This document shows, piece after piece, positions 29,618 to 39,363 of a DNA stretch of 64,000 nt. The notes beneath the pieces are model-generated. The model ran no database searches, had not been told where the DNA came from, and saw only the letters and a list, made by a program, of their open reading frames with translations. Made by a program: the position numbers and the translations under genes. The stretch is from Paenarthrobacter nitroguajacolicus (GTDB lineage Bacteria > Actinomycetota > Actinomycetes > Actinomycetales > Micrococcaceae): assembly GCF_029952445.1 (NCBI RefSeq), contig NZ_JAQPPK010000001.1, forward strand, positions 1 to 64,000, read 5' to 3'. Every line of letters starts with the position of its first letter. Positions within the stretch are counted from its first letter, which is position 1.

Positions 29618-30580
29618 CTAGAATCCGAGTTTGACCAATTGCTTGGGATCACGCTGCCAGTCCTTGGCCACCTTGACGTGCAAATCGAGGTAGATCCGGG
29701 TACCGAGCAGCGTCTCGATGCCCTTGCGCGCGTTGGTTCCCACCTCACGCAGCCGGCTTCCACCCTTGCCGATAATGATCGCTTTCTGTGAGGGCCTCTC
29801 CACGTAAAGATTGACCCGTACGTCCAGGAGCGGATTGTCCTCGGTGCGCCCTTCACGGGGAACGATTTCCTCCACCACTACGGCCAGTGAGTGTGGAAGT
29901 TCGTCGCGGACACCCTCCAAAGCGGCTTCACGGATGAGTTCTGCGATCATGACCGCTTCCGGCTCATCAGTCAGCTCACCGTCCGGGTATAGGGGCGGCG
30001 AAGACGGCATGTGGCTGATCAGCACGTCCGCAACAGTGGAGACCTGGAAACCGTCGGCCGCCGAGACCGGGACAATGTCAGCCCAGCCTTGTTCACCCAG
30101 GACCTCCCGGCCCAACGCTGCGACAGCGAGCAACTGCTCAGTCAGTGCCTGACGGTCGACGAGATCGGTCTTGGTCACCAGGGCAACGATCGGCTTACGT
30201 CCGACGGCGGCCAGCTGGGCCGCGATGAATTTGTCGCCAGGGCCGATCTTTTCGTTGGCGGGCAGGCAGAATCCGATGGCATCGACTTCGGCCAAAGTGT
30301 CTGCAACGAGTTCGTTGAGCCGCTTACCCAAGAGGGTGCGGGGACGATGCAGACCCGGGGTGTCCACAAGGATCAATTGCGCGTCCTCGCGGTGGACGAT
30401 ACCTCGGATGGTGTGACGCGTGGTTTGCGGCTTGGCCGAGGTGATGGCGACCTTCTGGCCCACCAAGGCATTGGTCAGGGTGGATTTACCCGCATTCGGC
30501 CGCCCCACAAGCACCGAGAACCCCGCGTGAAAGCCGCCGAAGTCGCTATCGGCGTCGAATTTCTTATTTTGCTTGTTCAC
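29618..30580 (-). CDS. era: GTPase Era
   Basis: 320 aa. G1 GRPNAGKST, G3 DTPG and G4 TKTD, then a KH RNA-binding domain with AIIIGKGGSRLREVG. It binds the 3' end of 16S rRNA during 30S assembly. The GTG at 30580 follows GGGAG by 6 bases and overlaps the end of the CNNM gene by 17 bases, so the two are coupled. Confidence 0.96.
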   Translation of the reverse strand: MNKQNKKFDADSDFGGFHAGFSVLVGRPNAGKSTLTNALVGQKVAITSAKPQTTRHTIRGIVHREDAQLILVDTPGLHRPRTLLGKRLNELVADTLAEVDAIGFCLPANEKIGPGDKFIAAQLAAVGRKPIVALVTKTDLVDRQALTEQLLAVAALGREVLGEQGWADIVPVSAADGFQVSTVADVLISHMPSSPPLYPDGELTDEPEAVMIAELIREAALEGVRDELPHSLAVVVEEIVPREGRTEDNPLLDVRVNLYVERPSQKAIIIGKGGSRLREVGTNARKGIETLLGTRIYLDLHVKVAKDWQRDPKQLVKLGF

Positions 30581-31895
30581 GTGGAACTCCCTGTTGCGTT
30601 GACTCGGCGTCGTCCAGAAGGTCTTCAAGGTCAGTGTCTTCCTTTGGCATGGCTGCCGCAATGATATGGCTGACCCTGTTTCGGCGACCCTCCAGCCTAT
30701 CTGCCTTAAGGAACACCCCGTTCACTTCAACGGAGCTTCCAACGATCGGAACCTGGCCCAGGGCCTTGGCGAGGAGGCCACCAACGGTGTCCACCTCGTC
30801 GTCGTCGAGGTCGATGTCGAACAGCTCGCCCAGGTCATCGATACTCATGCGTGCGCTGACGCGGAAGTGACCGTCACCCAGATCCACTGCCTCCTCCGCG
30901 GCGGCATCGTATTCGTCCACGATTTCACCAACGATCTCCTCGATGAGGTCTTCCAGGGTCACCAAACCGGCGGTTCCACCGTACTCATCAATGACAATGG
31001 CCACGTGGGTGGACTCCTGCTGGAGTTCCTTCAGTAGATCGCTCACTGGTTTGGATTCGGGGACATAACGGACATCGCGGGCCAGCGAATCGACGTCGTG
31101 CGCCTGCAATCCCGGTTCACCGCGATGCATGGCCGCGGCAACATCCTTGAGGTACAGGATGCCGCGGATTTGATCGGTGTTTTCGCCTATGACGGGAATG
31201 CGTGAGTACCCGGACCGGAGGAACAAGCCCATGGCAGTCTCGAGGTCGGCGCCGGTTCCGATGCTGACGATGTCCGTGCGGGGAACCATGACCGAACGCA
31301 CCAGGGTGTCGCCGAAATCGAAGACTGAATGGATGAGCTCGGCTTCGTTGTCCTCGATCATGTCCGACTCGGCAGCGCGGTCCACGAATTCACGGAACTC
31401 TTCTTCGCTGACGAAAGCGTCATCGCCGCTCGGGGCACCGGGGGCCACAGCCTGGCCAAGTGCCACCAACCAGCCCGGGATCGGGCCCAGGATCCAGCAG
31501 AGGAACCTGATCAGCGGTGCGGTGAAACGAACCACCGGCCCGGAGTGCGCCCGCCCCAGTTGACGGGGCGAAACCCCTACCAGAACAAAGCCGATGACAG
31601 CCATGATCCCTGTTGCGGCGAGCCCGGCAAGCCACACGTTATCCAACAAACTGTGGAGGACAACAGCAACCGCCACTGCCGCCGCCATCTCGAACCACAC
31701 ACGCCAGAAGCGCAATGCGCGCATGTGGGCAATCGGGTTTGCGAGGATGCCGGCCAGGGCTTTGCCTTTGTTCCGGCCAATGGACTGTTCGGCCTCATGC
31801 CGGGGCAGGAAGTTGAACGCAGCCTCGGCTGCTGTCAGCAAGGCAACAAAACTGAGGAAAACCAGCGCCATGCCGACCAGGATGATCGAGGTCAC
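30564..31895 (-). CDS. CNNM/HlyC-CorC family membrane protein with CBS pair
   Basis: 443 aa. Three to four membrane helices form the CNNM domain (1-180). A CBS pair ([12 protein letters not shown]...[21 protein letters not shown]) and a C-terminal CorC_HlyC domain ([19 protein letters not shown]) follow. Family members act in magnesium or cobalt efflux; the hemolysin label is historic. It lies between ybeY, whose stop it overlaps by four bases, and era. Confidence 0.92.
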   Translation of the reverse strand: MTSIILVGMALVFLSFVALLTAAEAAFNFLPRHEAEQSIGRNKGKALAGILANPIAHMRALRFWRVWFEMAAAVAVAVVLHSLLDNVWLAGLAATGIMAVIGFVLVGVSPRQLGRAHSGPVVRFTAPLIRFLCWILGPIPGWLVALGQAVAPGAPSGDDAFVSEEEFREFVDRAAESDMIEDNEAELIHSVFDFGDTLVRSVMVPRTDIVSIGTGADLETAMGLFLRSGYSRIPVIGENTDQIRGILYLKDVAAAMHRGEPGLQAHDVDSLARDVRYVPESKPVSDLLKELQQESTHVAIVIDEYGGTAGLVTLEDLIEEIVGEIVDEYDAAAEEAVDLGDGHFRVSARMSIDDLGELFDIDLDDDEVDTVGGLLAKALGQVPIVGSSVEVNGVFLKADRLEGRRNRVSHIIAAAMPKEDTDLEDLLDDAESTQQGVPREQAK

Positions 31896-32365
31896 TGCAT
31901 GGTCTCCATGGGGGCATCCTTGCCCAGGAATTCAGACAGCAGTTCCCGCTGCAAGCCAAACATTTCTTCTTTTTCGTCAGGTTCGGCGTGGTCGAAGCCC
32001 AGCAGATGGAGAATTCCGTGCGTGGTCAGCAACAACATTTCGTCCTGGGTGGGGTGGCCGGCGTTACGCGCCTGCACCTCAGCCACTTGGGGGCAGATTG
32101 CGATGTCCCCTAGCATTCCCTGCGGAGTCGGCTTGTCCGGGGTGCCGGGCGTGAGCTCGTCCATGGGCACGGAGAGCACATCCGTGGCTCCGGGTTCGTC
32201 CATCAGCTCAATATGAAGTTTCTCCATGGCCGGCTCGTCCACCAACAGGATGGACAGCTCTGCCTGTGGGTGGATGTACAAGCGCTCAAAGATGAAGCGG
32301 GACAACGTCACCAACTGAGCTTCATCCACTTCCACGCCGGACTCGTTGTTGACTTCAATGCTCAT
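31892..32365 (-). CDS. ybeY: endoribonuclease YbeY (16S rRNA maturation)
   Basis: 157 aa. The zinc site HGILHLLGFDHAEPDE has the three histidines of the family, and the upstream TDVLSVPMDE is conserved. It processes the 3' end of 16S rRNA and takes part in 70S quality control. It overlaps phoH by four bases, in the conserved phoH-ybeY-CNNM-era order. Confidence 0.96.
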   Translation of the reverse strand: MSIEVNNESGVEVDEAQLVTLSRFIFERLYIHPQAELSILLVDEPAMEKLHIELMDEPGATDVLSVPMDELTPGTPDKPTPQGMLGDIAICPQVAEVQARNAGHPTQDEMLLLTTHGILHLLGFDHAEPDEKEEMFGLQRELLSEFLGKDAPMETMQ

Positions 32366-33441
32366 TTACGTTCTCCACGTTTATGGGTGTTGGCGGCCTC
32401 CGGGCGGTGGGCATCGTCCCATGCGCTGTAGGCGGAGACGATGTCGGCGACCAAGCGGTGGCGCACGACGTCGGCTGCTTCAAGGATCGAGAAATTGACG
32501 TCGTCGATGCCGGTCAGGATCTCGCGGACTATCCGCAGCCCCGATGTTGAACCGAAGGGCAGGTCGATCTGCGTAACGTCGCCAGTGACCACCATTTTGG
32601 ACCCGAACCCGAGCCGGGTCAGAAACATCTTCATCTGTTCGGGAGTGGTGTTCTGGGCCTCGTCAAGGATGATGAAGGCATCGTTCAACGTACGTCCACG
32701 CATGTAGGCCAACGGCGCCACTTCGATGGTTCCTGCCGCCATCAAACGCGGAATGGATTCCGGATCCATCATGTCGTGCAGTGCATCGTAAAGGGGCCGC
32801 AAATAGGGGTCGATCTTGTCGCTGAGGGTGCCCGGCAGGAATCCCAACCTCTCCCCCGCCTCAACAGCCGGCCGCGTCAGGATGATCCGGCTGACTTCCT
32901 TCGTTTGGAGCGCCTGGACAGCCTTAGCCATTGCCAGGTACGTCTTGCCGGTTCCTGCAGGACCGATTCCGAAGATCACCGTGTTGTCGTCAATGGCGTC
33001 CACGTAGTTCTTCTGGTTCAGCGTCTTGGGCCTGATGGTCTTGCCCCGGCTGGAGAGGATGTTGTGGGTCAGGACATCCGCAGGATTCTGCACGGATTGG
33101 GTCCTCAGGAGGGACACAAGCTGCTGCAGCACGTCCGGCGTGACAACTGTTCCCTTCGCCACAAGGCCGCGCACTTCCTCCAGAAGGCGCATGATGCGGG
33201 GAATGACCGTGGAAGGCCCGGTCATGGAAAGCTCGTTGCCCCGGACATGGAAGTTAACGTCCTGGAATTGCTCCTCGATGTACCGCAAGGCTTCGTCGTG
33301 GCTGCCCAGCGAGTGAACCATCTGGTCGGAGTTCTCGAAAGTGACAACTTCCGTGCGCGTGCCCGGTAATGTGTGCGGGAACTCGGTGGGCGGTTGGTTC
33401 CCGTTGCCGGTCCTGAGCCGCCCGTTCAAAGATTCACTCAT
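32362..33441 (-). CDS. phoH: PhoH-like ATPase
   Basis: 359 aa. Walker A GIGPAGTGKTYLAMAKAV, Walker B FIILDEAQNTT and sensor MVVTGDVTQIDLPFG. Probably an RNA-associated ATPase or helicase partnering YbeY. The ATG at 33441 is the only sensible start, but its GGAGGA site lies 23 bases upstream, with a self-complementary GGCCGTACGGCC between them. Such a hairpin could bring the site into range. Confidence 0.94.
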   Translation of the reverse strand: MSESLNGRLRTGNGNQPPTEFPHTLPGTRTEVVTFENSDQMVHSLGSHDEALRYIEEQFQDVNFHVRGNELSMTGPSTVIPRIMRLLEEVRGLVAKGTVVTPDVLQQLVSLLRTQSVQNPADVLTHNILSSRGKTIRPKTLNQKNYVDAIDDNTVIFGIGPAGTGKTYLAMAKAVQALQTKEVSRIILTRPAVEAGERLGFLPGTLSDKIDPYLRPLYDALHDMMDPESIPRLMAAGTIEVAPLAYMRGRTLNDAFIILDEAQNTTPEQMKMFLTRLGFGSKMVVTGDVTQIDLPFGSTSGLRIVREILTGIDDVNFSILEAADVVRHRLVADIVSAYSAWDDAHRPEAANTHKRGERK

Positions 33442-33764
33442 AGTGCTGGCCGTACGGCCTGTTCTCCTCCGGTTGATCGTATGACGCAATCCTACGCCAG
33501 GGCGGCCCGGGATGAACCTCTCCAAGTGGCCCAAACCGTGCCGGCAAGAGCAGGTCTGACATTTTGTCTCAACTCGGCATCAAGCCGGTATCAATCATGT
33601 TTCAGTTGGTCCGCCTCCCCGCAAACCCGGCCGGTCGGCGTCGACGATGTGCCAAGCTGGCAGGGAGGGTGGCTTGAGCCCCCACAGCCCGAACCCAAGC
33701 GGCCCACCCCAACAGTGGCCGTCATTTGCATCGTAAGACAGGAAACGCCATCACCAAGCCAGTG
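33442..33764. other. divergent intergenic region, phoH / GerMN gene
   Basis: About 320 bases holding the 5' leaders and presumably both promoters. The GGCCGTACGGCC palindrome lies at about 33449-33460. No further gene or repeat is recognised. Confidence 0.5.
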
Positions 33765-34694
33765 AGCAACGGGACTGGCGCACGCAAGCGGACAAGGTCC
33801 GCCGTCGCTGCGCCGGCGATGCTTGCTGTCCTGCTGCTGACGGGCTGCATCGCCAACGGCGGCGGAGGAAGCCAGGTTACGACGAGTTCGCCGCCGATGT
33901 CCGTCCAGGACGCCCCAGCGAGCAACGCCCCGCTGGAAACCACCCAGGCCTCAACCAAGATCCCGGTTTACTGGATTGGGCGGAGCAAGGAAGAGGTCTA
34001 CCTCTATCGCGAATTCCGGGACATCTCCGGCGATGGCAACCCTGTGACCACCGCGCTTCGGATCATGATGGCCGAAAAGCCCCTGGATCACGATTTCTTC
34101 ACGCCTTGGCAGGAACCGGGCAACCTGGCGACCTCGATTTCGGGCAAGAACGTGATCACTGTTGACGTTTCCCGTGACGCCTTCAACTCGAACCTGGACG
34201 CCGGGATGGCGCAGCGGGCCATCCAGCAGCTGGTCTACACGGCCACAGCGGCGGCCTCGTCCTCCGGACTTATCAACTCCGGGCAGCAGATCCAGGTAGT
34301 CATCCTGGTGGACGGGCACAAGGACTACATGGCATTTGGCCAGGTAAAACTTGGCGAACCCATGACCCGCGACGCCTCGCTGGTGGCGCCGCTGTGGATC
34401 ATCGATCCCCAGGAAGACGTATCGCTGCCCCCTGGCCTGATTAAGTTCAATGGCCGTATCACGGACAATTCACGACCCATCAGCTGGCAGATCCTCCAGG
34501 ACAACGGCAAGGGTGAGAAGTCGAGCCTGCTGACGGGCCAAACCAAGGCAACAGGCGAACCAGGGCAGTACGGTCTCTTCAGCTTCGGCGCCACGCTGAA
34601 GCCCGGCAAGTACGAGTTGCGTGTGTCAGAGGTGGACGACGCCGGCAAGGCCATCGAATCCAGCACGGACACACGGTTGTTCAACGTGGCCTAA
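33765..34694 (+). CDS. GerMN/Gmad2 domain lipoprotein
   Basis: About 309 aa. The lipobox LLTGC ends a basic signal peptide. A GerMN domain (IPVYWIGRSKEEVYLYREFR, about 65-200) and a C-terminal Gmad2 Ig-like domain (SRPISWQI...YELRVSEVDDAG) follow. Exported and membrane-anchored. Outside spore formers these domains are linked to cell-envelope functions that remain unclear. The start is uncertain: GTG 33765 gives the best signal peptide, TTG 33726 is possible. Confidence 0.8.
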   Translation, partial: SNGTGARKRTRSAVAAPAMLAVLLLTGCIANGGGGSQVTTSSPPMSVQDAPASNAPLETTQASTKIPVYWIGRSKEEVYLYREFRDISGDGNPVTTALRIMMAEKPLDHDFFTPWQEPGNLATSISGKNVITVDVSRDAFNSNLDAGMAQRAIQQLVYTATAAASSSGLINSGQQIQVVILVDGHKDYMAFGQVKLGEPMTRDASLVAPLWIIDPQEDVSLPPGLIKFNGRITDNSRPISWQILQDNGKGEKSSLLTGQTKATGEPGQYGLFSFGATLKPGKYELRVSEVDDAGKAIESSTDTRLFNVA

Positions 34695-34721
34695 GGCCCT
34701 TTGCGCCGGTCGGGGCGCCGG

Positions 34722-35483
34722 CTACCAGCGTCCGAGGACGTCACTGGCAAGAACGACGGCGGCCGGTCCCGCCGTCGAGGACCGCAGGACGTGGTGACCC
34801 AAGAGAGCCGTTACGGCTCCGGCATCGCTGAGCCGCGTCACTTCCCGCGGCGAGATTCCGCCCTCCGGCCCGACTATCAAAAGAACTTCGCGGGGCGAAG
34901 CACCATCAACTTCCAGCGTAGCCAGAACGTCCCGCAAGGGGTTCTTGGCATCCTCGTGAAGGATGATCGCCAAGTCGGCATCCGCTACGGCTTTGGCCAG
35001 CCCGCTGGAATCAACGATCGGACGGACCGGGGGTATCCAGGCCCGACGCGCCTGTTTGGCTGCCGCAGTGACCACCGACTGCCATTTCGCATGTGCCTTG
35101 GCCGCCCTGTCCGCCTTCCAGCGCACGATGGAGCGCTCCGACTGCCAGGGAACAACGGCATCAATTCCGAGCTCGGTAGCCGTCTCGATGGCAAGCTCAT
35201 CGCGGTCGCCCTTGGCCAAAGCCTGGACCAGCACCAAACGGACCTGCGGCTGCTCTTCGAAAACGACCTCCGCCGCTGTGACCGTCAAGGTGCCGGGTCC
35301 GACGTCGGCGACCGTTCCGGTAAGCCTCGCGCCAGCGCCGTCGGCGATGTCAACGGACTCGCCGACGGCCAGGCGCTTAACCGTGACGGCGTGCCTTGCC
35401 TCAGACCCCTCCAGGACAAATGCTGACCCAGGGTCCACCTGGCTGAGACTACCGGCCGGTGTGAAGAAAACGGGGTTGCTCAC
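34722..35483 (-). CDS. rsmE: 16S rRNA m3U1498 methyltransferase
   Basis: 253 aa. N-terminal PUA-like domain (SAFVLEGSEARHAVTVKRL) and C-terminal SPOUT fold with the knotted SAM site LLIVGPEGGISPREV. It methylates U1498 of 16S rRNA. It follows dnaJ by two bases in the hrcA-dnaJ-rsmE series. Confidence 0.95.
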   Translation of the reverse strand: MSNPVFFTPAGSLSQVDPGSAFVLEGSEARHAVTVKRLAVGESVDIADGAGARLTGTVADVGPGTLTVTAAEVVFEEQPQVRLVLVQALAKGDRDELAIETATELGIDAVVPWQSERSIVRWKADRAAKAHAKWQSVVTAAAKQARRAWIPPVRPIVDSSGLAKAVADADLAIILHEDAKNPLRDVLATLEVDGASPREVLLIVGPEGGISPREVTRLSDAGAVTALLGHHVLRSSTAGPAAVVLASDVLGRW

Positions 35484-35485
35484 CG

Positions 35486-36610
35486 CTACAGGTTACCGAG
35501 CTTGTCCCGGAGCTTCGCGAACATGCCGCCGCTGGCAACAAGTTTGCCTTCGGTGAACTGCTCCCCGCGAAGCTTCGCGAGCTGCTGCAGGAGTTCTTCC
35601 TGGGCATGGTCCAGCTTGGTAGGTGTTTCCACGTGCAGATGCACCTTGAGATCGCCACGTCCGTAGCCCCGGAGGTGCGTCACGCCGAGGCCACGAAGGG
35701 TAATGATCTCTCCGGACTGGGTACCGGCCTTCACCTCGATGTCCTGTGCGCCGTCGAAAGTTTCAAGCTGCACCTCGGTACCAAGCGCTGCGGCCGTCAT
35801 GGGCACGCTCAGGGTGGCGTGAAGGTCATCGCCCTCACGAACGAACGTGGCATCGTTGTTGACGCGGATCTCCACGTAGAGATCACCGGCAGGACCACCC
35901 GCGGGACCCGCCTCGCCCTGACCGGACAGCTGAATGCGTGTGCCAGTAGCGACGCCGGCCGGAACCTTGATGGTCAGCGAGCGACGACTCCGGATGCGGC
36001 CCTGGCCGTTGCACTCGTTGCAGGGGTCCTTGATGACGGTGCCGAACCCTTCGCAGGAACCGCAAGGGGCTGTGGTGAGGACCTGTCCGAGGATGGAGCG
36101 AACGGCACGCTGCACCTGGCCGCTGCCACCACAGATGTCGCAGCGCTCCGGGTGCGTGCCGGGGCGGCAGCAGCTGCCATCGCAGGTGGGGCAGACCACG
36201 GCCGTGTCCACTTCAAGCTTCTTGTTGACGCCGAAAACGGCATCCTTGAGGTCAATCCGAACGCTGATGAGGGCGTCCTGGCCCCGCCGGACGCGGGAGG
36301 CAGGTCCGGTGTGGCCCCCACCGCCAAAGAAGTTATCGAAGATGTCCTGGAAGGCGAAGCCCTGGCCTGCGTATCCACCGCCGAAGCCGTTGTCAGTCCC
36401 ATTCTCGTTGCCCGTGGCGTCGTAGACGCGGCGTTTCTGCGGATCTGAGAGGACTTCGTAGGCATGCGTCACGGCCTTGAACTGCTCCGCGACATCTTCA
36501 CCGGGGTTTACGTCCGGGTGGAGTTTCCGCGCCAACTTGCGGTACGCCTTTTTGATCTCTTCCCCGGTGGCTTCCGGAGAGACTCCCAAAACGTCATAGT
36601 GGCTGCTCAA
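35486..36610 (-). CDS. dnaJ: chaperone DnaJ (second, HrcA-linked paralogue)
   Basis: 374 aa. J domain with the HPD motif ([12 protein letters not shown]), a Gly/Phe region, four-motif zinc domain and C-terminal substrate domain. The first zinc motif reads [12 protein letters not shown], with an additional cysteine in place of the usual glycine; the other three are standard. Co-chaperone of DnaK. Its link to hrcA and rsmE identifies it as DnaJ2 of actinobacteria. Confidence 0.95.
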   Translation of the reverse strand: MSSHYDVLGVSPEATGEEIKKAYRKLARKLHPDVNPGEDVAEQFKAVTHAYEVLSDPQKRRVYDATGNENGTDNGFGGGYAGQGFAFQDIFDNFFGGGGHTGPASRVRRGQDALISVRIDLKDAVFGVNKKLEVDTAVVCPTCDGSCCRPGTHPERCDICGGSGQVQRAVRSILGQVLTTAPCGSCEGFGTVIKDPCNECNGQGRIRSRRSLTIKVPAGVATGTRIQLSGQGEAGPAGGPAGDLYVEIRVNNDATFVREGDDLHATLSVPMTAAALGTEVQLETFDGAQDIEVKAGTQSGEIITLRGLGVTHLRGYGRGDLKVHLHVETPTKLDHAQEELLQQLAKLRGEQFTEGKLVASGGMFAKLRDKLGNL

Positions 36611-36660
36611 AGTCGGTATCTCTTCCTGGTTGTACTGCGGATGTTTTTTCGGGCCGGTGT

Positions 36661-37668
36661 TCAGCCGCCGAGAATGCGGGAAAGGTAGCGGGCCACGGCG
36701 CGGACTGCGGCCATGGTGGTGGGATAGTCCATGCGGGTTGGTCCGAGGATTCCCACTTTGGCACCAGAGCCATAGCCGGTGGCCACGACAGATGCCTCGG
36801 CGAGTCCGTCGTACGGATTCTCCCGGCCGATGCTGACCGTGACGCCCCGGGGATCGTCCCCCATGTCCGACAACAACCGGAGCATGACAACTTGTTCCTC
36901 GAGGGCTTCAAGCACAGGTCCGATGCTCAGCGGGAAGTCCACGTTGGAGCGTGCGAGGTTGGCCGTGCCGGCCATGAGGATTCGCTCTTCACGGCTGGTG
37001 TCGCTCAATGATTCCAGGCCGTGGGCCAGGGTCTGGGCAAGGGTGCGAAGGTCCGGCGGACAAAGGGCCACCACCGAAGGAAGCACCTGCGGCAACAGGG
37101 CCAGCTGGGTGCCGGCAATACTGCCGAGGAAACGCGACCTCAGCAGCATCAGTGCCTCGTTGGCCACCTCCGAGCCGACGTCGATGACTTTCTGCACGAC
37201 GCTGCCAGTGTCCGCTATCAGGACAACGAGCACTTGCCGTGGTGCCAACAGTACGAACTCGGCGTGGCGGACCAACGCGCGGTTCGAGTGCGGGTACTGC
37301 ACGACGGCGACCTGGTTGGTCAGCTGCGAAAGGAGCCTGACGGTGCGCTCAAGGATGTCATCGACATCGTCAGGGCCCTCAAGCAATGAATGGATGGCCC
37401 GCCGCTCGGCGGCGGACAACGGCTTGACCTGGGAAATGCGGTCAACGAAGAGGCGATAGCCCTTGTCTGTGGGAATCCGGCCCGCGCTGGTATGCGGGGC
37501 TGCAATGAGTCCTTCCTCTTCCAGGACGGCCATGTCATTGCGGATGGTGGCGCTGGAGACGCCGAGGTGATGCCTCTCAACGAGGGCTTTGGATCCCACG
37601 GGTTCCCGGGAATGCACGTAATCCTCAACGATGGCACGCAGCACTTCCAACTTGCGTGGCTCACTCAT
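36661..37668 (-). CDS. hrcA: heat-inducible transcription repressor HrcA
   Basis: 335 aa. N-terminal winged helix ([24 protein letters not shown]) and a C-terminal dimerisation domain of normal length. It represses chaperone genes by binding CIRCE with GroE help. A CIRCE site lies about 70 bases upstream, so the gene and dnaJ are autoregulated. Confidence 0.96.
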   Translation of the reverse strand: MSEPRKLEVLRAIVEDYVHSREPVGSKALVERHHLGVSSATIRNDMAVLEEEGLIAAPHTSAGRIPTDKGYRLFVDRISQVKPLSAAERRAIHSLLEGPDDVDDILERTVRLLSQLTNQVAVVQYPHSNRALVRHAEFVLLAPRQVLVVLIADTGSVVQKVIDVGSEVANEALMLLRSRFLGSIAGTQLALLPQVLPSVVALCPPDLRTLAQTLAHGLESLSDTSREERILMAGTANLARSNVDFPLSIGPVLEALEEQVVMLRLLSDMGDDPRGVTVSIGRENPYDGLAEASVVATGYGSGAKVGILGPTRMDYPTTMAAVRAVARYLSRILGG

Positions 37669-37738
37669 TGCTCCACCTCCTGACGACTGCCATGGTCCCT
37701 GGGACCGGTCCCCGCGGGACCGTCACGGATCACCGCAC

Positions 37739-37765
37739 TTAGCACTCAACATGCCCAAGTGCTAA
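37739..37765 (-). promoter_or_regulatory. CIRCE operator upstream of hrcA
   Basis: TTAGCACTC-N9-AAGTGCTAA matches the CIRCE consensus TTAGCACTC-N9-GAGTGCTAA at 17 of 18 arm positions. Located 71-97 bases before the hrcA start codon. Confidence 0.9.
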
Positions 37766-37910
37766 CAAGTCTAGTATGAGCCACCACGTTGCTAGCATTG
37801 AAACCGTCCGCGGACTGCGTACAGGGTTGCACTCGATCACGGGTTGATAGCCGCCGAATCTGTCCCCGGGTCGCTGTCCCTTCGCACATCACCACAGAGG
37901 TAGGAATTCC

Positions 37911-38762
37911 TTGGCTTTTGACAATTGGGGCCCGCAGGACCTGACCGCTCCGGCCAAACGCCAACTCCCTGAGGTGCCCGTCCAACGCGGCATGGTGCTC
38001 GAAGACGTCCAGTCCGGTTGGGTGGGCGAAGTCACCCGCGTGGAAAAGACCGGCGGCATGCACATTGTGTCCCTCGAGGACAGGCGGGGAAAGACGAAAT
38101 CGTTCCAACTCGGGTACGGATTCCTTCTCGAAGGACAGGCCATCCGGTTGATGCCTCCCGCCCCGCGGCAGCCCGCTTCGGGGGTATCGCCCGGCCGCAC
38201 AGCCTCGGGCTCCGTCAAGGTCCAGGGGCAACGGGCGCAGGTTGCCAAGGCCAGCCGCATCTGGGTGGAAGGCAAGCACGACGCCGAACTCGTGGAGAAG
38301 GTCTGGGGTGACGATCTTCGCGTCGAGGGCATCGTGGTGGAACCGCTGCACGGCGTGGATGACCTCAAATCTGCCATTGCGGCCTTCCGCCCGGGCCCGG
38401 ACCGCCGCTTGGGCATATTGGTGGACCACCTCGTTGCTGGCTCCAAGGAGTCCCGTATCGCAGCCGAGGCCATGACCGTCCCAGGCGCGGCCGGCAATGT
38501 CCTGATCGTTGGCCACCCCTATGTGGACGTATGGCAAGCGATCCGGCCCAAGGTCCTCGGCATCGAACAATGGCCCGCCGTGGCGCGCGGCACTGATTGG
38601 AAGACCGGAATACTCACCGCCTTCGGGTGGCCCCACGAAACAGCCGAGGACATAGGCTTGGGCTGGCAGCGGCTCCTGGGGGCGGTACGCAGCTATGCGG
38701 ACCTTGAGGCCTCCTTGCTGGGCCGCGTGGAAGAAGTCATCGACTTCCTGACCGTCCCGTAA
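37911..38762 (+). CDS. DUF3097 protein
   Basis: 283 aa. Signature KASRIWVEGKHDAELVEKVW followed by LRVEGIVVEPLHGVDDL, which resembles a TOPRIM-like acidic pattern. The N-terminal part (GMVLEDVQSGWVGEVTRVEK) looks like a small beta barrel. The family is actinobacterial and uncharacterised. TTG start with AGG upstream. Divergent from hrcA. Confidence 0.88.
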   Translation: MAFDNWGPQDLTAPAKRQLPEVPVQRGMVLEDVQSGWVGEVTRVEKTGGMHIVSLEDRRGKTKSFQLGYGFLLEGQAIRLMPPAPRQPASGVSPGRTASGSVKVQGQRAQVAKASRIWVEGKHDAELVEKVWGDDLRVEGIVVEPLHGVDDLKSAIAAFRPGPDRRLGILVDHLVAGSKESRIAAEAMTVPGAAGNVLIVGHPYVDVWQAIRPKVLGIEQWPAVARGTDWKTGILTAFGWPHETAEDIGLGWQRLLGAVRSYADLEASLLGRVEEVIDFLTVP

Positions 38763-38891
38763 TCCTCAGGCTGGCACATCAGGATCTCGCACCCTTCCGG
38801 GGCGTTGGTCCCGGGAAGGACGTGCGGGCCGGTATTCTTGGACAGCAACACCGCAGCATCTTTAAAGCATTTAAAGCAAAGGGAAGACACC

Positions 38892-39305
38892 GTGGCAGAT
38901 AACGCTCCTGAAGAACCGGGCAGCGCCGCAGGCCGGCCCCAGTACCATGGCGCCCCTGCCAACGCGCTCCCATTGACGGCCAGTGAAGACAGGCAGTGGG
39001 CCACTTTGGCGCACTTCGGCGGCATCCTGGGATGCTTGCCGGCACTCTTGATCTACTTGATCTTCCGCGACCGTGGCCCGTTCACAGCGCAGGAATCCAA
39101 GGAAGCCCTGAACTTCACCCTGCCTCCCACGATCGCCGCCGTCCTGGCCAACATCCTGGTACTGCTGCCTGTTGTGGGAAACATCTTTGCGGTGATCGCC
39201 ACCGGCATCTGGGTAGCGCTGACGTGCTTCTCTGTCTCCGCGGGTATCCGGGTCAACCACGGCCAGCCGCACCGCTACCGCTTCAACCTTCGCTGGATCA
39301 AGTAG
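38892..39305 (+). CDS. DUF4870 membrane protein
   Basis: 137 aa. A hydrophilic N-terminus of about 30 residues, then three membrane helices. The DUF4870 pattern is clear: WATLAHFGGILGCLPALLIYLIFRD, TAQESKEALNFTL and GIRVNHGQPHRYRFNLRWIK. Function unknown. GTG start with AAGGGAAG upstream. Confidence 0.88.
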   Translation: MADNAPEEPGSAAGRPQYHGAPANALPLTASEDRQWATLAHFGGILGCLPALLIYLIFRDRGPFTAQESKEALNFTLPPTIAAVLANILVLLPVVGNIFAVIATGIWVALTCFSVSAGIRVNHGQPHRYRFNLRWIK

Positions 39306-39363
39306 GCTCCCGGGCCGCCCGCACGAGCGACGGCGGCCCAGTAAGGCGAGCAGAGCCGGAGTC

